Notes: generated by a model from the sequence alone, not told the origin. Shown: positions 8,912 through 17,414, counted from the first letter of the stretch. The stretch: 64,000 nucleotides of DNA from Frigoriglobus tundricola (GCF_013128195.2 NZ_CP053452.2:2728001-2792000), one strand, 5' to 3'. Numbers and translations are program-made.

Positions 8912-8971
8912 CGGTTCCTCGCCGTGAGTCGGGTTGTGGTTCTTCCAGCGACGGGCGATCGGGCGGGAGCG

Positions 8972-9490
8972 CTAGTCGGCGTCGTCGTCCGGGCCCGCCA
9001 CGCGGTCGCGCGAGCCGTCCACGTACCCGCGCCGCACGTCGCGCTCTTCCCGGGCGCGCAGGGCCCGGCCCAGGCCCCAGCGGAGCCGGCGCAGCAGCCG
9101 CTCCACGCCCTCGCCGCGGACCCCGGACGCGTACCCGCTCTCCCAGGTCTCGAACCCCCGCGCCGCGGTCGCCCGGGCCGCTACCAGGGCGGCCCGGACC
9201 TCGGCCCGGGTCACGATGTCCGTGTCGGCACTCGGGGGCACCGGGGCGTTCACGGTGGCCGCTTCGCCCCTTGCGAGCGGCGCGTGGGCACCCGGGTCGA
9301 TTTCGTGGGGCGGTTCACCGATCCGCGCAGCCGCCGGCCGCTGCTCGTGCACGTCTTGCCGGTCCACGGTGACCGAGGACGGGGCCTCGATCCCGATCTT
9401 CACGCGGCCGGGGGCGACGCCGACGACGGTGACAACGATGCCGCCCTGGATGGTGATCGCTTCCCCCGCCCGACGAGTTAGAACGAGCAT
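8972..9490 (-). CDS. csrA: CsrA RNA-binding regulator with a long extra C-terminal domain
   Basis: Residues 1-55 are a complete CsrA domain (MLVLTRRAGEAITI...), keeping L4 and the RNA-contacting R44 (VTVDRQDVHEQ). CsrA proteins are normally 55-75 residues, whereas this one is 172. After a Pro/Ala-rich linker (about 56-93), the last 79 residues form a charged, probably helical domain (WESGYASG...LLRRLRWGLGRAL...EERDVRRGYVDGSRDR). That domain has a stand-alone paralogue encoded 365 bases upstream. CsrA dimers bind GGA motifs in mRNA leaders to control translation. The added domain could alter partner or RNA choice. The ATG at 9490 is preferred over one seven codons earlier because CsrA begins at this Met and GGGGAA precedes it. 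Confidence 0.88.
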   Translation of the reverse strand: MLVLTRRAGEAITIQGGIVVTVVGVAPGRVKIGIEAPSSVTVDRQDVHEQRPAAARIGEPPHEIDPGAHAPLARGEAATVNAPVPPSADTDIVTRAEVRAALVAARATAARGFETWESGYASGVRGEGVERLLRRLRWGLGRALRAREERDVRRGYVDGSRDRVAGPDDDAD

Positions 9491-9544
9491 CCGTTTCCCC
9501 CGCGAGGGCAATGGGTTTTTGAAGGGGTTTACATGACTGAAGAG

Positions 9545-9573
9545 ATCCTAAAGTGACGGCCGCCCCGTCGCAA
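9545..9573 (-). promoter_or_regulatory. Probable promoter of the csrA fusion gene
   Basis: On the minus strand a -35 TTGCGA (9568-9573) and a -10 TAGGAT (9545-9550) are separated by 17 bases. This predicts a transcript start near 9538 and a leader of about 48 bases. The element lies inside a block that recurs upstream of the paralogous gene at 10112. There it reads TGGCGA, 17 bases, TAGGAT. Confidence 0.6.
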
Positions 9574-9590
9574 TCGGGCCGTGCCTTCAC

Positions 9591-9616
9591 GGCGTGTGGG
9601 GAATTTCCTGACGCCC
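9591..9616. promoter_or_regulatory. Imperfect copy of the island palindrome
   Basis: Around the core GGGGAATTTCC (9597-9607) the sequence reads GGCGT...GACGCC with a few mismatches between the arms. It aligns, in the same orientation, to the perfect palindrome at 10378-10426. The centre is about 114 bases before the csrA start. It is a candidate weaker or decayed operator, inferred from the duplication. Confidence 0.45.
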
Positions 9617-9854
9617 CGCTGTTACGTGTGCCGTGAAGTTCCCCTGGTGCCACAACCCACCGGACCGTCCCGCGGTCCGGTGCAGCAGGCGAGTGAATCG
9701 GAGCCACCTGTGGCTCTACTTGACCTCACTCGGTCGCTGTCCCACCGCGTGACCCCACGAGCGGCAGTGGCGCCCGCTGTGCCTCCAAAATGCCGGGGGG
9801 ACGGTCCGGCCGAGTTGGCGCGTACCCGGTGCCGGTCCGATTCAATCGCCCCAG

Positions 9855-10112
9855 TTACTCGGTTGCGCCGCCGCGCCACTCTCGGCGGTCACGCAGCCCG
9901 CTGGCGTGCCCCTGCCGCACCTCGGACTCTTCCGCGGTCCGGAGGGTCCGCCGCAGGTGGCACTCGAGCCGCCGCAACAGGAGGTCCAGGTCGTCACCGC
10001 TCGCGCCGGCCGAATACCCGCTCCACCACGCCACCAACGCCAGCCCCGCCCGCTCCGCCGTGGTCACCCCCCGGACGTTCGCACCGGTGCGCGCTTCCAC
10101 CTCGTCCGACAT
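9855..10112 (-). CDS. Small protein homologous to the CsrA C-terminal extension
   Basis: An 85-residue protein of unknown function. Residues 25-76 align without gaps to the last part of the neighbouring CsrA fusion, with 24 of 52 positions identical by hand. Shared blocks are WxSGY, LLRRL, LRxxEExxVRxG and GxRDR. It has no CsrA domain, signal or membrane segment, and the shared part looks helical and basic. The ATG at 10112 has a GAGAGG Shine-Dalgarno. The frame stays open upstream, but a promoter matching that of csrA starts transcription near 10336. The paralogy suggests that the free domain competes with, or pairs with, the fused one. This is inference. Confidence 0.72.
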   Translation of the reverse strand: MSDEVEARTGANVRGVTTAERAGLALVAWWSGYSAGASGDDLDLLLRRLECHLRRTLRTAEESEVRQGHASGLRDRREWRGGATE

Positions 10113-10232
10113 GGACGCACCTCTCGGAGCCCGGAACTGGACGGGGACGCGGTTGCCACCGGTCCGAACGAGCACCGGTGGTCCCGGTGGGGTCGGCGCC
10201 CGATGGCGGGGCCGAACTCGGGCCGAAAGTGC

Positions 10233-10267
10233 GGTCGGGGAGGGGCCACGGGCGCCCCTCCCCGACC
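10233..10267. other. Strong hairpin in the leader of the small paralogue
   Basis: A perfect 14-base stem (GGTCGGGGAGGGGC with its complement) closes a seven-base loop. It lies within the predicted 224-base untranslated leader of the minus-strand gene at 10112. No T-run follows, so it looks more like an RNA structure than a terminator. The same leader has three GGA triplets on the minus strand, which could be CsrA contacts. Confidence 0.5.
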
Positions 10268-10342
10268 ACCGCGCGCTCGGCCCTGGGCGCTGGGCCTGGC
10301 GCGCCTCTGTCCCCACAGGTGCGGTCTCTCGGGAGTGGTGTG

Positions 10343-10371
10343 ATCCTAGACGGGCGCCGTGCCCCTCGCCA
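10343..10371 (-). promoter_or_regulatory. Probable promoter of the small paralogue
   Basis: On the minus strand, -35 TGGCGA (10366-10371) and -10 TAGGAT (10343-10348) are separated by 17 bases. The pair matches the csrA promoter in both boxes and spacing, as part of a duplicated block of roughly 75 bases that also contains the palindrome core. Confidence 0.55.
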
Positions 10372-10377
10372 TCGGGC

Positions 10378-10426
10378 CGCGTCGTCACGGGGCGTAAGGA
10401 ATTTCCTTACGCCCCGTGACGACGCG
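10378..10426. promoter_or_regulatory. Perfect 49-base palindrome, candidate operator
   Basis: Two exactly complementary 24-base arms surround a single central T at 10402. The inner part reads GGCGTAAGGAATTTCCTTACG. It sits between the minus-strand promoter of the small paralogue (ending at 10371) and the plus-strand -10 TATACT at 10458-10463 of the kinase gene, so a bound protein could control both. Perfect symmetry at this length suggests a dimeric DNA-binding site or a cruciform-prone element. The binding protein is unknown. The NarL-type regulator encoded at 13804 is the nearest candidate. Confidence 0.65.
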
Positions 10427-10523
10427 CGTTTTCCCCCCGTGATCCGTGCGAATGCGATATACTTCCCGGCACTCACACCCGCGGTCCGTTCCCACCGGCC
10501 CCCGTTACCCAAGGTTCGCGGGC

Positions 10524-13500
10524 ATGGATTCGACACCGGCCCCTCCCGACGCCGCACCGGTCGCGCACGCGGCCCCGTTTCCGGTCGTCGGCGTCGGGGC
10601 GTCGGCCGGCGGGCTCGAAGCGCTGACGGGCCTGCTCCACAACCTCCCCGCACGGCCCGGGTTCGCTCTCGTGGTGGTGCAGCACCTCGACCCGGCTCAC
10701 GCCAGCGGCCTTGTGGCCCTCCTCGCGCGCGTGACCAGGCTGCCCGTTTGCGAGGCGGCCGACGGCGCGCCCGTTGCGGCGGATCGGGTGTACGTCATCC
10801 CGCCCAACGCGGACCTCGTCGTCCGGGCCGGGGCCTTCCGCCTGACGCCGCGGAGTGCGGCCCGCGGCCCGCACCACCCCATCGACACGTTCCTCTTCTC
10901 GCTGGCGAAGGAGCGCGCCGATCGGGCCGTCGGGGTGGTCCTGTCGGGGACGGGGACCGACGGGACACTCGGGCTGAAGGCGGTCCGGGCCGCGGGCGGG
11001 ACCACCTTCGCCCAGGACGACACCGCCAAGTACGACGGCATGCCCCGGAGCGCCGTCGCCGCCGGGTGCGTGGACGCCGTCCTCCCGCCCGAGGGGATCG
11101 CCGCGGCGCTGGTTCGGGTGGTCGAGGCAACCGGCCCCGCGCCCGATGCGGCGCCGACCGGGGCGGACACCGACGCCGTCAAACGTAGCGAGCAACTGGT
11201 CGTCTCCGTCCGGGCCTATGCCCGCGGGATCGTGGAAACCGTGCGGAGCCCGCTGGTGATCCTCGACGCGGCCCTGCGGGTGGTCTCGGCGAACGCGGCG
11301 TTCTACGACACGTTCCGGACGACCCCGGGCGAAACCGAGAAGCGGTCCGCATTCGACCTGGGCGACCGGCAGTGGGACGTTCCCGAACTGCGCGCCCTGC
11401 TGAACGAGGCCCTCTCGAAGAACGGCGCCGTTACGAACCACGAGGTGCGGCGCGCGCTCCCGGGTGGCGGGGAGCGGGTCATGCTCCTCAGCGCCCGCCG
11501 GATGGTCCCACCGGTGCCCCCGGACGGCGCGCACGTACTGCTCGCGATCGAGGACGTCACCGACCAGAAGCGGGCGGAGGCGGCCCTGGTGGAGAGCGAG
11601 CGCCGCGCGCGCGAGCGGGCCGAGGAACTGGCGGCGCTCCTGGACGCGGTGCCCACGCCGGTGTTCATCGCCCACGACCCGGACTGCCGGCACATGACGG
11701 GGAACCGGGCCGCGGACGAATTGCTCCGGAACCCGCGCGGCGCGGACGCGTCGCTGAGCGCGCCGGAAGGCGCCAAGCCCCTCCATTTCCGGGCGGTCCA
11801 GCACGGCCGCGCGTTGGAGACCGGGGAACTGCCCGCCCAGCGCGCCGCGAAGGGCGCCGCGGTCGCGGACTTCGAGTTCGCCCTCGCCTTCGACGACGGC
11901 ACGGCCCGCGAGATGCTGGCCTACGCCACCCCCCTGCGGGACGAGCAGGGCCACCCGCGCGGGGCCGTCAGCGTCCTCGTGGACATCACCGAACGCAAGC
12001 GGGCCGAGGACGCGCTGCGGGCGCGCCAGGCCCAACTGCTTTCGTTCGTGGAGCAGGCCCCGGCGGCCCTCGCCATGTTCGATCGGGCCATGAACTACCT
12101 CGCGGTCAGCCGGCGCTGGATGAGCGATTTCGGCCGCGGCCACGGCGCCCTGGTCGGGCTGAATCACTATGCGGTACACCCCGATCTGCCGGACCGGTGG
12201 AAGGAGATCCATCAGAAGGCCCTCGCCGGTGCCCCCCAATCCAGTGAGGAAGACCTGTGGGTGCGGGCGGACGGGAGCAAGGTGTGGCTCCGCTGGGCCG
12301 TGCGGCCGTGGCTGGACGCACAGGGGGCCATCGGCGGGATCATGATCCTGTCCGAGGACGTCACCGCGCGGAAGGACGCCGAGGAAGCCGCCCGCGACCG
12401 GGCAGTCCACCTCGCGGCGGTCCTCAATACCGCCGCCGACGCGATCATCACCATCGACGAACGGGGCGCCATCGCGTCGGTCAACCCGGCCACCGAGCGC
12501 CTGTTCGGCTACGGGGCGGCGGAACTGGTCGGCCAGAACATCAAGATGCTGATGCCCCCGCCGTACCGCGACGAACACGACGGGTACATGGCGCGGTACG
12601 CGACGACGGGGGTCAAGCGGATCATCGGTATCGGCCGGGAGGTCCAGGGCCAGCGCAAGGACGGCACCGTCTTTCCCGTGGAACTCTCGGTGAGCGAAGT
12701 GCTCGACGGTCAGCGGTGGTTCACGGGGATCATCCGCGACATCACGCAGCGCAAAAAGGCCGAATCGGCGCTGCGCGAGTCCGAACGGTTCGCCCACTCG
12801 ACGCTCGATGGGCTGTCGGCCGAGGTCGCCATTGTGGGTCCGGACGGCATCATCCTGGCCGTCAACAAGGCCTGGCGGGAGTTCGCCGCCGCCAACGGGA
12901 TGAGTCCGGAGCGCGTGGGCGAAGGGACCAGCTACTTCGCGGCGTGCGCCGGGAGCGGCGGCCCCGGGGTGGCCGACGGGGCTCTGGCGGTCGCCGGGAT
13001 TCGGGCCGTACTGGCCCGGCAAGTGCCGGAGTTCGTTACCGAGTACCCGTGCCACGGGCCTGCGGAAGAGCGGTGGTTCCTCATGCGTGCGACCCCGTTT
13101 CCCGGCGACGGCCCCCCCCGCGCGGTGGTCGCTCACGAGAACATCACCCGGCGAAAAGAGCTGGAGCGCGAGGTGCTCGAGAGCGCGGCCGAGGAGGAGC
13201 GGCGCATCGGCCGGGAGCTGCACGACGGGATCGGCCAGGAGCTGACCGGGTTGGGGCTGATGGCCAACGCCCTGGTTCGGCAACTGGACGGGCCCGCCGG
13301 ACCCGCGAACCCGTTGGCCGGCAAACTCGTGAGCGGCTTGCAGCGGGTCCACGACCAGCTCCGGACCCTGTGCCGGGGCCTGCTGACCGCGGAACTGGAC
13401 GCGCAGGGGCTGCGGGCGGCCCTAAGGGAACTGGCCCAGCGCACCTCCGACCAGAGCGGGATCGCGTGCACCTTGGAGTGCCCGGAGCCGGTGCCGGTGT

Positions 13501-13820
13501 CGAACCCGACCACGGCCAAGCACCTGTACCGGATCGCGCAAGAGGCCGTGAGCAACGCCCTGCGGCACGGGCAGCCGGCCCTCGTCCGGATCGGGCTGCA
13601 CGCCACCCCGCACGGGGTGCGCCTGAGTGTCGCGGACGACGGCCCCGGGATCGCTAATGGGACCGCCATCGGGTGGGAAGCAAAGGGCCTGGGCGTGTCC
13701 ACCATGCGCTACCGCGCGAACCTGATCGGCGGGGCGCTCCACATCGGCCCCGCCGGCGCAACCGGGGTGCTGGTGACCTGCACCGTGCCCCAGGAGGACG
13801 ACCGTGGCGAAGACCAATAG
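10524..13820 (+). CDS. CheB-PAS-histidine kinase hybrid sensor
   Basis: A 1098-residue protein. Residues about 20-205 form a CheB methylesterase domain with catalytic S27 (GASAGG), H54 (VVQHLDPAH) and D146 (SGTGTDG). A long series of roughly five PAS-type sensor domains follows (about 235-890; for example LNTAADAIITIDERGAIASV and FGYGAAELVG). The end is a HisKA_3 dimerisation domain with H900 (RELHDGIGQELTG) and an HATPase of the NarX/DegS class (EAVSNALRHG, DDGPGI). No chemotaxis genes are nearby, so the CheB part is probably sensory or regulatory here. The response regulator start overlaps its last codons, marking them as partners. The ATG at 10524 follows a TATACT -10 box by about 60 bases. 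Confidence 0.9.
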   Translation: MDSTPAPPDAAPVAHAAPFPVVGVGASAGGLEALTGLLHNLPARPGFALVVVQHLDPAHASGLVALLARVTRLPVCEAADGAPVAADRVYVIPPNADLVVRAGAFRLTPRSAARGPHHPIDTFLFSLAKERADRAVGVVLSGTGTDGTLGLKAVRAAGGTTFAQDDTAKYDGMPRSAVAAGCVDAVLPPEGIAAALVRVVEATGPAPDAAPTGADTDAVKRSEQLVVSVRAYARGIVETVRSPLVILDAALRVVSANAAFYDTFRTTPGETEKRSAFDLGDRQWDVPELRALLNEALSKNGAVTNHEVRRALPGGGERVMLLSARRMVPPVPPDGAHVLLAIEDVTDQKRAEAALVESERRARERAEELAALLDAVPTPVFIAHDPDCRHMTGNRAADELLRNPRGADASLSAPEGAKPLHFRAVQHGRALETGELPAQRAAKGAAVADFEFALAFDDGTAREMLAYATPLRDEQGHPRGAVSVLVDITERKRAEDALRARQAQLLSFVEQAPAALAMFDRAMNYLAVSRRWMSDFGRGHGALVGLNHYAVHPDLPDRWKEIHQKALAGAPQSSEEDLWVRADGSKVWLRWAVRPWLDAQGAIGGIMILSEDVTARKDAEEAARDRAVHLAAVLNTAADAIITIDERGAIASVNPATERLFGYGAAELVGQNIKMLMPPPYRDEHDGYMARYATTGVKRIIGIGREVQGQRKDGTVFPVELSVSEVLDGQRWFTGIIRDITQRKKAESALRESERFAHSTLDGLSAEVAIVGPDGIILAVNKAWREFAAANGMSPERVGEGTSYFAACAGSGGPGVADGALAVAGIRAVLARQVPEFVTEYPCHGPAEERWFLMRATPFPGDGPPRAVVAHENITRRKELEREVLESAAEEERRIGRELHDGIGQELTGLGLMANALVRQLDGPAGPANPLAGKLVSGLQRVHDQLRTLCRGLLTAELDAQGLRAALRELAQRTSDQSGIACTLECPEPVPVSNPTTAKHLYRIAQEAVSNALRHGQPALVRIGLHATPHGVRLSVADDGPGIANGTAIGWEAKGLGVSTMRYRANLIGGALHIGPAGATGVLVTCTVPQEDDRGEDQ

Positions 13821-14481
13821 CAAGGCACCCGCGCCGCGGACCCGGGTGCTGGTGGTGGACGACCACCCGGTCGTGCGCGACGGGCTGGCGGCGCTGCTCG
13901 GGACCGAGCCCGACCTGGAGGTGTGCGGGGAGGCGGAGGACGTCCCCGGGGCACTGGCGCTGCTCAAGGCCGCCCGGCCCGACGTGGCGATCATCGACGT
14001 GTCGCTCAAAAACGGCAACGGGATCGACCTGGTGAAGCGGATCCGGGCGCACGAGCACGCCGTGCGGGTGCTGGTGTGGTCGATGTACCCGGAGGAGCTG
14101 TACGCCGAGCGGGCGCTGCGGGCCGGGGCGCAGGGGTACGTGCACAAGGGCCGGTCCACAAAGGAGATCCTCGAGGCGCTGCGGGCGGTGCTGGCGGGCA
14201 AGGTGTACCTGAGCGGGGACCAGGCGGACCGGCTGCTGCGGCGCCTGGTGGGCGGGGGCGCCGGCGCCGAGCGCGCCCCGGTCGAGTGCCTGTCGGACCG
14301 GGAGCTGGAAGCGTTCGGGCTCATGGGCCAGGGGCGGACCACGGAGCAGATCGCCGCGGCGATGCACGTGAGCCCCAAGACCGTCGAGACGTACCGGGCC
14401 CGGATCAAGGAGAAGCTCGGCCTGGACAACATCACCGAGCTGATCCAGCGGGCGACCCGCTGGGTCGTGGAGAACCGCTGA
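13804..14481 (+). CDS. NarL/FixJ-family response regulator
   Basis: A 225-residue regulator. The receiver has acidic pair D19/D20 (VLVVDDHPVVRDG), phosphoacceptor D65 (VAIIDVSLKNGNG) and the Lys in YVHKGRS. It is followed by a LuxR-type helix-turn-helix (LSDRELEAFGLMGQGRTTEQ, then AMHVSPKTVETYRARI). The start is a GTG with AGGAGG upstream, overlapping the end of the kinase gene by 17 bases, so the two are co-translated. It is the DNA-binding output of the CheB-PAS kinase. NarL-type dimers bind inverted repeats, and the palindrome at 10378-10426 is therefore a plausible target (inference). Confidence 0.93.
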   Translation: MAKTNSKAPAPRTRVLVVDDHPVVRDGLAALLGTEPDLEVCGEAEDVPGALALLKAARPDVAIIDVSLKNGNGIDLVKRIRAHEHAVRVLVWSMYPEELYAERALRAGAQGYVHKGRSTKEILEALRAVLAGKVYLSGDQADRLLRRLVGGGAGAERAPVECLSDRELEAFGLMGQGRTTEQIAAAMHVSPKTVETYRARIKEKLGLDNITELIQRATRWVVENR

Positions 14482-14770
14482 CCCGGGCCGCGCGTGGCGG
14501 GCGCCGGCGCCGGCCGGTGCCCGCCGCGATGTGCGGATCGGGCACGGGGTGCCGGTCCGCCTGTGCGGTGGCAACTCACTCTCGGCCCGGCCCGCGACCA
14601 ACACCACGCCCCTCTGCTTTACCGTTCACCACGGCTTTCACTGCAATCGGGTTCGAATCCGCGCACGCGACCGGCACCGGCACGTGTGCTGCTGCGTCGG
14701 ACGTCCGCCACCCGGTGCCGAGCCTCACCGGGGCCGGTCCGCGCGACAGGCTCGAACGAGGAGAAGCACC

Positions 14771-15238
14771 ATGACGACCGAACTGACCCCCTGGGCTCCC
14801 GGGTTCGGACTGATGGAACCGTTCCGCAAGGAGATGGAGGACGTGATGGAGAGGTTCTTCGGGCACGAGACCGGGAACGGGTTCGGCAAACTCGTAGCCG
14901 CTCGGAGCTGGGCCCCCCGGATCGACGTGGAGGAGACGGACAAGGAGATCCTGGTCAAAGCGGACCTGCCGGGGGTGGACCCCAGGGCCGTCGAGATCGC
15001 GGTCCAGAACGGCGTGCTAACCGTCCGCGGCGAGCGGAAGGAGGAGAAGGAGGAGAAGGGGAAGAACTGCCACCGGACCGAGCGGTTCACGGGCTCCTTC
15101 TACCGGGCCGTTGTCCTGCCGCCGGGCGCCGACGCCGAGAAGGTCAGCGCGACCAGCGCCAACGGGGTCGTTACCATCACCGTCCCGAAGCGGGCCGAGG
15201 CGCAGCCGAAGAAGATCGTTGTGACGCCCAAAGTCTGA
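14771..15238 (+). CDS. Hsp20 small heat-shock protein
   Basis: A 155-residue protein with an alpha-crystallin domain: APRIDVEETDKEILVKADLP, GVLTVRGERK, then SFYRAVVLPPGADAEKVSAT and NGVVTITVPK. The end carries the I-x-V-like tail KKIVVTPKV that lets oligomers form. A Lys/Glu insert (KEEKEEKGK) lies between strands. It acts as an ATP-independent holdase for unfolding proteins. Its place directly after the kinase/NarL regulator pair, in an island with USPs, suggests stress control by that pair. No separate promoter was clear in the 289 bases before it. Confidence 0.93.
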   Translation: MTTELTPWAPGFGLMEPFRKEMEDVMERFFGHETGNGFGKLVAARSWAPRIDVEETDKEILVKADLPGVDPRAVEIAVQNGVLTVRGERKEEKEEKGKNCHRTERFTGSFYRAVVLPPGADAEKVSATSANGVVTITVPKRAEAQPKKIVVTPKV

Positions 15239-16103
15239 CCCCCTCAGCGCCGCGCCGGGACCGTGTCCGAACTTACCGAGGAGCATCCCAAGAAGACCGA
15301 CAGCGGATCGAAGCGCGGCCCCCTGATGGTCCTCCGAGTCGGTGGCGGAATGCTCCTCAGGCACGTCCCGGGGCGGAAGTCCCCGCCCTCGAAACACGGG
15401 CACCTCAACCCGAGCCGCGACCGACCCGCCCCGGCGCGAGAGGGGCGGGCCTTCGTCTCGTCCCCGCGGTCTCGTTCCCAAGCACCCCGGGCGGATCGGG
15501 ACGCTCCGCCGGCCCGTGCCATCTGTGGAATAGGCGATAACCCGTCTGCGCATCAGGACGCCAACGGCCTGCGGACCCGATGCGGACCGGCGACCGAGAG
15601 GACGACGGTGTTACCCCCGTAACACCTGAACCGGCACCCGAGCCGCCCTGGGACCACGAGCGGACGCCCCGTTGGGGCACGACACACGCGCTCCGGTCCG
15701 GCGCCGAGGTCGGCGCGGAAGCTGGACTCGCTCTCGGAATTGCAGACGCTTTACGACGGCGACGGCCATGACACGGCGGCAATTACGGACTACTCGCAGT
15801 CGGTCGCGCCGGCCGGCGGCGCGCTCGTGGTGACCGGCGTCACTTTTAATTCCGGCACCTCGGTCCCCGGCACGACGACAAAGCCCGGCACCTTCGCACT
15901 CGAGTTCGTCACTGGTATTACCGCTGCGTCGAAGGGGGCCACGCCGGGCGTCACGAGCGTCGGCACCAGCACCAACAACATCTCTCCCGGGGGGTGAGGT
16001 GGCCCGCGGTCCCGGGGCTCGCGGGCGGGCCGATGACCGAATCGGAACGGCCCTGGCACTGTTACCGGTTTTCACCACCCGTGCAAGGATCTCCCGGGGC
16101 CGA
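15239..16103. other. 865-base region without a confident gene
   Basis: Two weak frames exist on the plus strand: 15263-15622 (GTG start, SELTEEHPKKTD at its front, then Arg/Pro-rich and non-coding in look) and 15740-15997. The latter holds a protein-like stretch without a good start (TAAITDYSQSVAPAGG, VVTGVTFNSGTSVPGT). It could be the tail of a decayed secreted protein. A perfect hairpin lies at 15607-15626 (GGTGTTAC, CCCC loop, GTAACACC). Nothing else was found. Confidence 0.4.
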
Positions 16104-17414
16104 ATGATGTCCACCAATCGACGGATCGGGCGAAGTGGCCAATTGATCTCACTCCGATTGGAGGCACTAGAAGATCGGTCCCTCCTGAGCGCACCGCAAG
16201 TGGTCATCGTCCCGGCGTACGGCCAGACCCCCGTTCACGTCATCGGGGTCGATGGCTACGCGACCCCGAGTGTGCAGGGCACTCTGACCCTGACCGCGGA
16301 CGCCACGGATTCCGACCCGGTGGACCAGGCGGCCGGGTTCACCTACCACTGGATCGTGAACCGTAACGGGGTGTTCTCGTAAAACGATACGACGACCGTG
16401 TCGTTCGACACCCCGGGCCTCTACACCGCCACCATCCTGGTCACCGCCCAGGACGGTGAAGTGGGTTACGCCAGCGGCACGTACAGAGTCCCCCCGCCGA
16501 ACCCGCCGAGTATCAACGACGTCCGATGGTTCGCGGTGGGTTCGGCGGCGGGCGGAATGGTGAGCGTTTACCTCGGCAGTTCGGCGACGCCGTACATTGT
16601 CGGAGCCCCGTACCCCGGCTTCACGGGCGGTGTGGCGGTCGCCTGGGGGGACGTGCTCGGGGACGGGCTCGAGGACCTGGTGACGGTCGTGGCCTCGGGC
16701 GGTCCGACTCAAGTGGACGTGTTCGACGGGGCCACGTTCGCCCTGCGGTTGAGCTTCTACGCGTTCCCGACGAGCTACACGGGCGGCGCCTCGGTCGCCG
16801 TCGGCGACCTCGACGGGTACGGCCGCGCCTCGATCATCGTGGGCCAATCGACGGGCGGTTCGTGTGTGGCGGTGTACGACGGGCCGACGGGTGCCCTGCA
16901 CACGGCGTTCTTCGCCTACCCCGGCGCCCCGGTCGGTGTGAACGTCGCCGCGGGTGATCTGAACGGGGACGGGAAGGACGAGATCGTCACCGGCCCGACG
17001 GGCCTGGCCCCGCTCGTCCGGGCGTTCGACGGCAGCGGCAACATGCTGCTCAACTTCTTCGCGTTCGACCCGACCGTTGCGCGCGTCGGGGTAACGGTGG
17101 GGGTGGCGGACCTCGACGGGGATCCGCACGGTGACATCCTCGTGGGCGCGAACGTCAACGGGGCCAACTTCGTTCTCACCTTTAACGGCGACGCGGCCCT
17201 GCGCAACATCCTGCCCCTGCCGCCCACGAGCCCGCCCAACAGCATCAGCCCGTCCGGCCCCCCCGTGGCCGGCGCCGACCTCACCGCCGATGCGGTGGTG
17301 GACCTGCTGGTGACCGTGGGTCCGGTCTTGGGTGCCTTCGGCGGTCGTGACCTCAGCCTCCTGACCGTCATCGTCCCCTATCCGGGCTATTCCGGTGGGC
17401 TCTACGTCGGGTAA
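16104..17414 (+). pseudogene. FG-GAP/VCBS surface protein interrupted by an in-frame TAA
   Basis: The N-terminus carries the planctomycete surface-protein signature (LISLRLEALEDRSLLSAP), followed by a cadherin- or PKD-like domain (TADATDSDPVDQAAGFTYHW). A TAA at 16380-16382 falls in the middle of that domain. Reading on in the same frame completes it (VSFDTPGLYTATILVTAQDG), then gives several FG-GAP-type repeats of calcium-binding propellers (VAVGDLDGYGRASIIVG, NVAAGDLNGDGKDEIVTG, VGVADLDGDPHGDILVG). The full product would be about 436 residues and exported. The stop truncates it at 92 residues. It is either a recent nonsense mutation or a base error, since the downstream frame is intact. Confidence 0.8.

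Noticed and set aside
10473-13352. 959-codon open frame opposite the hybrid kinase
   Set aside because: It is a shadow of the kinase gene caused by high GC at third codon positions; no motif or start signal was found.
14645-14670. A GGGTTCGAATCC stretch that resembles a tRNA T-loop
   Set aside because: The T-stem does not pair, and no acceptor, D or anticodon arms can be built around it.
15263-15622. Open frame with a GTG start after hsp20
   Set aside because: After the first dozen residues it is Arg/Pro-rich in the manner of non-coding high-GC DNA, and the Shine-Dalgarno is absent. It is mentioned only within the intergenic entry.
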